DNA of 64,000 bases from Populus alba. Lineage: Eukaryota > Streptophyta > Magnoliopsida > Malpighiales > Salicaceae. Positions within the stretch are counted from its first letter, which is position 1. The number at the start of each line of letters is the position of its first letter. This document shows positions 58,705-64,000 of this stretch, one piece after another. The position numbers and the translations under genes are program-made. Location of the stretch: the NCBI RefSeq assembly GCF_005239225.2, contig NC_133292.1, forward strand, positions 6,358,985 to 6,422,984, in the 5' to 3' direction. The notes under the pieces were generated by a model. The model was not told where the DNA came from. It was given only the letters and a program-made list of their open reading frames with translations, and did not search any database.

Positions 58705-60383
58705 TTAATCTGTTGCCTGATTATCTTTAGCAGGAGTATCAAATGGGTTGCAATGAACCACGGGAAGACATAGAAGTGGATGGGCCAAGCTCATAGTCAC
58801 CCCTGGTGTAGCTTCCATGTTAACCCTTGCCATGTATTCAGCTCCATCAAGCTTCCAGTCAAAGCATTGAACCATGGCAGCAACAGTAGCATTAATCAAA
58901 CTGAAGGCCAAGTTTACACCAGGGCACCTTCTCCTTCCCCCACCGAAGGACCAAAAATTGAGGTCTTGGCCCTTTCTTCCCGTTTTCTCATCGGCCTCTT
59001 CTTTGGGGATGGCCAACAAGAATCTCTCAGGATAGAACTCGTCTGGTTTATCCCATACTTCTGGGTCCCTCATCACGGAATGCGCGTTGACTACTGCCAG
59101 AGTTCCTCTCGGTACATCAAATCCTCCGAATTTACAATCTTCACGGCTTAATCTGGTAATTATAGGAGCTGGTGGGTGTAGTCTAAGTGTTTCTTTCACA
59201 ACAGCTTGCAAATAATGGAGACTTGGGATGTCTGAATCTTCCACTAGTCTATCTCTTCCAACAACAGAGTCCATCTCCTCTCTAAGCTTCTTGAACACTT
59301 CAGGATGATTGATCATCTCTGCCATTAACCATTGCATCGAATGTGCTGTGGTACTAGAGCCTCCGAAGAAGAGATCCTGCACAAGGAAGAAAAAAGTTTT
59401 TGAGACAGAATTATTCACTTGATCTCTATTGAAGATGGAAAGACAGAGGAAAATTAGATGGTACCAGAAAGAAAGATTTCATCTGATTCCTGCTTATCTT
59501 AACCTCTGCATCTTTGTCGTGATATGCTTCCAAGACAATATCCATCAAATCTTTATTTTCTATCTCACCGCCATCTCTTCTTGCCCTCTCTTCATGCTCT
59601 TCCATGATCCTCTCCAGCAACTCATCGAACCTTCTTGGTACATCCAAGAGCTGCTCCCGGAAAAAGAAAACACCTACTTTTCTTAAAGGGCCTAAAAGAT
59701 TTGCTAAAGTCATCTTAGCTACTAGCTGAAAGGATTCTCGCACCAGCCCTACACACTTTTCAACATCATTATCTTGTCCTGAAGAGCTCGCACTCATCAC
59801 CATCCTGTACGTAATATTGTTTGTTAGTGTCATTATCTCTTTGCTCAAATCTAAAACCTCCTTTTTTTTAGCTTTCTCGAACGCTTTTCTCAAAAAACGA
59901 ACAAGTTCTTCTCGTCTAACGCCCCGCGACCTTTCTAGTTGTCGCGCTCCAAGCAATTCTGTTCGACAAAGTTTCTTCATGAATCTCCAGTAATCTCCAT
60001 ACGGGGCATGAAAAAAAACTTGAGGTTCCAAATAGTATACTATCCTCGAAAGGAGATTTTGGTTTGTATGCAAAATTGAGATCGTGTGTCTTGAAGATTT
60101 CGTTGGCCATTGAAGCGGATGAGACAAGAAGGACAGGGAAGGAGCCAAGACGAAGATAGAGAAGAGGACCATATTTGGAGCAGAGGTTGTGCAAGCATTT
60201 ATATGCTGCTGGACTTAGGTAATGAAGGTGACCGATGAGAGGAAGTGCCGGAGGACTTGGAGGGAGGCAAAGATGGGTGCTGTGCTTTGTTAGTCTCCTT
60301 AAGATGTACTGGAGAATAAAGGTTGAGGTGAGCACAAGGAGGAAGGTAATGAAGTAGTTTTCGACATCAGTCATGGCAGCCAT
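58705..60383 (-). pseudogene. CYP71-clan P450 paralogue with a one-base frameshift
   Basis: Same structure as the gene at 51918-53637: exon 1 60383-59465, a phase-0 intron, exon 2 59376-58705. Exon 1 is 919 bp, one more than a multiple of three. The extra base lies in a run of eight T (about 60011-60018, minus strand), inside the block that reads 'TSFFNAPYGDYW' in the paralogue. Translation changes frame there and soon loses the P450 sequence. Everything else looks sound: N-terminal anchor, 'PPSPPALPLIGHLH', I-helix 'DLFFGGSSTTAH', ETLR, 'FYPERF', and haem loop 'SFGGGRRRCPG'. The C-terminus is extended by about ten polar residues. It is either a very recent pseudogene or an intact gene with a homopolymer sequencing error. 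Start ATG 60383 is chosen by alignment to the anchor. Confidence 0.82.
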
Positions 60384-61039
60384 TGTTAGAACCTTGTGTT
60401 GTGTATGTATCCCTTCGCAAATTATTGCCCGTATAGTAACTACGATAGCAAACAAATAATAGCAAATAATTAGTCGAGGTTTGCGCTGGCCAGACACAGA
60501 CACCTGTGTTACTTAAGAAAAAAAAAATCTGTGGTGATTATTTTACTTTTCTTTTGAGAAATATGGAGCCAGTACAGTAAGTCAACTAAAGAAAAAACCA
60601 TATTCAAGCTTAAAACAGATTTAGAAACGAAGACAAACTAACAGATATACAAAGAAATCTATGCATAAAAGAATCAGCTATAGTCTGCAAATGACAAGTC
60701 TCAGGAAACTTGGAATTGAACAAGGCTTCCTTCGAGATTGTGGTATTATGTAATTACCTACACTGAACAGCTTGGACAGTGTTCTTCATTGTTAAATCTA
60801 TAGTGAAAACTCCAACAGGAGATTCTCATCAACACAGCAACAAAAAGAAAAGAAAAGAAAACAATTCTTCTGAAGCATTTGCTTAGCCCAATAGAACTGA
60901 TCATAAACCGATAGCCTAATTGCTTGTCCACTTTGCATAAAACCAGTAATTCCTGTCAATTGGATTTCGGATATAAAGTTTTCAAAATCTAGACACAAAA
61001 GTGGTTTAAGTTTGCGGGCTGCTCAAGCAGCAAATGGTT
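60384..61039. other. Intergenic region upstream of the frameshifted P450
   Basis: 60384-60530 is its promoter or leader. The rest is non-repetitive with no supported gene. Confidence 0.45.
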
Positions 61040-61297
61040 GGAGTTTATCACATGAAGACATAAAAGTGGACGAGAATGCTCAAAGTGGTCATGCCTGATA
61101 TGTTAACCTTCTCCCCATCTACACCAAAAACCTTCCCATTAAAGATGCAATTGTTTCTTCATTAAACTGAAGGCCATGTTTGAAGCGGTACATATTCTCC
61201 TTCCCCAGCCAAATGGAACGAAATTAAAATATTTCTTCTTTTTAGTTCCCCTTCGATTATCCCTTTCGTTCAGGGAAACCAAGAACCTCTCTGGACA
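61040..61297 (-). pseudogene. CYP71-clan P450 C-terminal fragment
   Basis: The minus strand reads 'CPERFLVSLNERD', then 'FNFVPFGWGRRICTASNMAFSLM'. It then breaks frame and resumes as a diverged 'VFGVDGEKVNISGMTTLSILVHFY'. These match the PERF motif, the haem loop (Cys kept, following Pro and Gly lost) and the C-terminal strand of the two P450s to the left. No N-terminal part exists. At least one frameshift. Confidence 0.78.
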
Positions 61298-61840
61298 TTA
61301 ATATTTAGGAGTTTAAATGTTAAGGAAGAAGAATGTACAATTTTACATTCAATTGATCATCTGTTGTGGATGAAAACGATAGATATAACGCCATCGTTAT
61401 TGCTAGTAATATATGCAGTTATTTACTGATTTGCCATCCATGTTCGCATCATTTCTGGTTGGACTTGGGGCTTTAACTCTCTGGTAATGTGCTTCTGCCT
61501 CCTCCTGTTTTATTGTTTGTTACCTTCTTTATCTTCCTCTGGGCTCTTGCTAATATTGTTCTGGCTTTTGTGTGATTTTCAGCCCAGGTTCCCAGGCATT
61601 TTCTTTCATTAGACATTAGGCTTGACATAATAGTATTGGTTGACCTAACGGTTTCTTGATGTTTATGATATTAGATGATAACTGGAAGTAGGACTCAAAT
61701 CATTGCCTAATAAGCTATGTTTGTTTTGATTTATGATTAGAAAGCTAACTAACAAAGAAAGCAAATGCCAATATCAGAAAATCATGACATTCATGTATTT
61801 GATTATTTAAGCAGTAAAGGGACAAAAAATTAGCAGAAAA
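61298..61840. other. Spacer between two P450 relics
   Basis: No coding signal or repeat recognised. It may include unrecognisable P450 remnants. Confidence 0.4.
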
Positions 61841-61875
61841 TGGGTTGAAGTGAACCACAAAAACAAGCACAAGTG

Positions 61876-61880
61876 GATTG
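61876..61880. repeat. Target-site duplication GATTG (left) of the solo LTR
   Basis: Repeated exactly at 62317-62321. Confidence 0.82.
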
Positions 61881-62316
61881 TGTTGAGGATTTCGACAGGT
61901 AATGTTTTAATAGTTGTTCATTGAAAGCTAAGCACATTGACACAATTTCAATATGGTTCTGCAAATTACCTACATTCACGAAAAATATCCATATTATTAA
62001 AGATAGAAAAAAGATATAAAATTAATACATGTAGAAGGAGGATTACATCCACTCAAACTCAACTTCGAGCTTTTATTGTTGCACTTGCTACAATGACAAC
62101 CCTTTTCTTTTCTTCTCTTTTATTCTCACTCTCTCACTTTTGCTCTCAAATAATATCTTTTTTATAGGCTTCAATGGCAGGACAAGAAAACCATGAAACA
62201 TGACACTAATTGTGCTACAAAATATGCTTCCACTTTGTACCAAGTGGGTGATGAGTTGTTCCACTTATACAAAGTGAAAGTGGAGTATTTGTCATAATAA
62301 TAGCAATATCCTAACA
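61881..62316 (-). mobile_element. Solo LTR of a copia-type element
   Basis: It begins TGTTGAGG and ends CCTAACA, 436 bp, with GATTG on both sides and no internal retroelement sequence. Read on the minus strand, its start 'TGTTAGGATATTGC' parallels 'TGTTGGAATATTGCC' of the copia LTRs at 35090 and 38773. Its middle parallels the truncated LTR at 36384-36660. It is the usual product of recombination between two LTRs. Confidence 0.82.
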
Positions 62317-62321
62317 GATTG
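62317..62321. repeat. Target-site duplication GATTG (right) of the solo LTR
   Basis: Exact match to 61876-61880. Confidence 0.82.
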
Positions 62322-62782
62322 GCCATGTGCATAGTCATGCCTGATTTTTCTTGCATCATTGCATGTTAACCTTTGCTCCATCTTCATCTGTACCAATCTT
62401 CCAAACAAGCAATGAACCATAGCTGCAACTGTAGTATTCATCAAAATGAAGGTCAATTTTGCACGAGGACACCTTCTCCTTCCTCCAGCCAAACAGAACA
62501 AAACCAAAATTTTGCCCCTTCTTAGTTTCCATTTTGTTACCTTGTTCCACAGGGCACGCCAGGAATCTCTCTGGGCAAAACTCATCAGGATTATCCCAAG
62601 CCTCTGGATCCCTCGGATGGAATACAAATTGATTAGCACTGCAGTCTCTTCAGGTAAACCGGATTCTCCAATTTTACAACCATCGCCGCACAGCCTACGC
62701 GTTTTGGGTATTGGAGGGTGTAGACGTAGCCCTCCCTTCACCGCTGCTTGCAAATAATGTAGGCTTGGGGTGTCTGTAGTAT

Positions 62783-63424
62783 TCATCAGAAACACCATAA
62801 AATAGTTAAGTAAAATATATTGTACTGCAAATTTCAAAGCTGGTTGTTTGGGATTCAACACATTCGTTCGCAGCTACAAGTCTCTGAGTTACATTTAACA
62901 ATGGAAGAAGTCATGGTGGCTTAATTTGCCAGAAGTAATTGGAAAAGATTAGCAAAGAATTAAGCTTGACTAATCCCAATTGCTAACTAGGCGAGCTCAA
63001 AGAAAACAATCTTTTTAGCAGCATTGTTTTGCAAATGTTGAGAAATCATGCCTACGGGAGCGACTGGGAAAAAAGCCAGGATTCCATTGATAAGATTTGA
63101 GCTGGAAAATTTTATCGTGTTCAGGGAAATAAAATAGCTCGTGATATCCTTTTAGATATTTTACCTTGACCACTTTGCAAAAAAAAGAAACAGATGGACA
63201 CCATAAAATTACTCGAGAATGGATACAGTTGGTAAATTCAAAACTCGTGACTGCAAACGCATGAGGCTCAATTTTCGGACAACATTGTAACAAATCATAA
63301 TAAGAACACGGTTCAAACTAAAAAAGAAATCATTAATTAACCTCTCAATTATTTAATATACAACCAGTATCTCTGGTCATATATAAATGTATACAGCTTA
63401 TTTGAAGAGGTTAAGCAATTAAAC
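62783..63424. other. Intergenic region before the glycine-rich protein gene
   Basis: No gene recognised; 63300-63424 is probably 3' UTR of the next gene. Confidence 0.45.
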
Positions 63425-63853
63425 CTAATACATTATTAACACAAAGAAAATGCAAAACACTACAAGAACATGCAGCAACATGGAAGCAGGATCCCTTGCA
63501 ACATATACAGAACCTGAATTCCCTCCAGCATGATCAGAACCCCTCAGTACTGGCCCGCTGGTACCACCACCTGCAGCTCCACCAGTAACGGTACTGGTAC
63601 CGCCGCCTCCAACGTTGCGTGTCCCAGGGCTACTTCCTTTTGCTGGGGTACCCCCACCTCTTGCAGGACCGCCACCTTTACCCCCACCACCACCTCTACC
63701 TCCACCACCACCTCTACCTCCACCACCACCACCCCCGCCTCCTCTTCCACCACCACCTCCACCTCCACCTCCACCTGCGGCTGCTATTGATGTTACCAGT
63801 AGGGTAATGACCGTGACAACTATGAGTATCTTGGTCACTTTATTGAGCTTCAT
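63425..63853 (-). CDS. Small glycine-rich secreted or membrane-anchored protein
   Basis: 142 residues from ATG 63853; the frame opens two codons earlier at a GTG, which I reject. Residues 1-25 form a signal peptide (Lys-rich start, Val/Ile/Leu core, end 'SIAAA'). Residues about 26-63 are Gly runs split by single Arg or Lys. A Gly/Thr/Ser/Pro linker follows, then a hydrophobic C-terminal segment (about 126-142, 'LLHVLVVFCIFFVLIMY'). That tail could be a membrane helix or a signal for a GPI anchor. Glycine-rich proteins of this sort are placed in the cell wall or at the plasma membrane; no enzyme domain is present. Intronless. The mirrored Pro-rich frames on the plus strand are shadows. Confidence 0.82.
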   Translation of the reverse strand: MKLNKVTKILIVVTVITLLVTSIAAAGGGGGGGGGGRGGGGGGGGGRGGGGGRGGGGGKGGGPARGGGTPAKGSSPGTRNVGGGGTSTVTGGAAGGGTSGPVLRGSDHAGGNSGSVYVARDPASMLLHVLVVFCIFFVLIMY

Positions 63854-63956
63854 CTTCACTTTTACACCAGAGAAAATATTGAAAGAAAATTCGTAATTTA
63901 AATCTGGAGATTTTATTTTATTTATTTGATTTGATGAACAACGAGAAGAATAGGCC

Positions 63957-63964
63957 TATATATA
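63957..63964 (-). promoter_or_regulatory. TATA box of the glycine-rich protein gene
   Basis: CTATATATAGG on the minus strand, about 105 bp upstream of the ATG, a textbook plant TATA sequence and distance. Confidence 0.6.
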
Positions 63965-64000
63965 GTTGAAAGAGAGAAGAGAAATAATCAAGAAGCCGCG

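Larger units (their letters stand above)
61841..62782 (-). pseudogene. CYP71-clan P450 exon-2 relic split by a solo LTR
   Basis: From the right the minus strand reads 'DTPSLHYLQAAVKGGLRLHPP' (ExxR changed to GGLR), 'RRLCGDGCKIGESGLPEET', a frameshift, PERF remnants, 'GGRRRCPRAKL' with the haem Cys but a broken frame, and 'GMTMHMAN'. There a 436-bp LTR interrupts it (61881-62316). Beyond the LTR the sequence resumes as 'PLVLVFVVHFNPFSA', matching 'PLLCLPVVHCNPFDT' of the neighbouring P450. Exon 1 is absent. Several frameshifts predate or accompany the insertion. Confidence 0.82.

Noticed and set aside
63530..63896. Pro-rich, Thr-rich and Val/Glu-rich frames over the glycine-rich gene
   Set aside because: They are antisense or shifted readings of the Gly codon runs; only the minus frame has a signal peptide and sensible ends.
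1..64000. CRISPR arrays, operons, ribosome binding sites
   Set aside because: The window is plant nuclear DNA; no spaced short palindromic array or operon-like packing was seen.
1..64000. tRNA, rRNA and snRNA genes
   Set aside because: I looked for tRNA arm words such as ggttcgaatcc on both strands and found no full cloverleaf; the tRNA-like words present are retroelement primer sites.

Overview
This is nuclear DNA of a flowering plant. Genes have many introns with GT...AG borders, the intergenic DNA is very AT-rich, and several plant-specific families are present (FBH-type bHLH, CYP87, CYP71-clan P450s, Ty1/copia retroelements with an initiator-Met tRNA primer site). The dispersed AT-rich repeat and a CCGGGT-rich repeat with inverted ends look like repeats common in poplar and willow, so a Populus-like tree is my best guess. 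That is recall, not a search result.

Layout. 1-1922 (+) is the 3' part of a GR1/COM1 (CtIP/Sae2 family) DNA-repair gene. 4232-5329 (-) is an intronless DRT100-like secreted leucine-rich-repeat gene. 10059-13047 (-) is a seven-exon TrmL-type SpoU tRNA methyltransferase with a likely organelle transit peptide. 15228-19734 (+) is a SURP and G-patch splicing factor with eight coding exons. After about 8 kb without a convincing gene, 27979-30363 (+) is a bHLH130/FBH4-like transcription factor.

The second half is a P450 neighbourhood, all on the minus strand. A CYP87-like pseudogene (32861-34604) has lost its haem-binding exons. An intact nine-exon CYP87 paralogue follows (41652-44921). Further right are an intact CYP712/CYP705/CYP93-like gene (51918-53637), a paralogue with one extra T in a T-run (58705-60383), and two decayed fragments (61040-61297 and 61841-62782). 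A glycine-rich secreted-protein gene (63425-63853) closes the window.

Three LTR-type insertions can be defined to the base. A young, gag-protease-only copia element (35090-39156; target duplication AAAAT) contains a second, different LTR/primer-site junction. An old TRIM-like mini-element (50651-51577) has target duplication CAAGG. A solo LTR (61881-62316; target duplication GATTG) has landed inside the last P450 relic. Exon borders were read by eye from splice sites, reading phase and family conservation. Nothing was aligned or searched.
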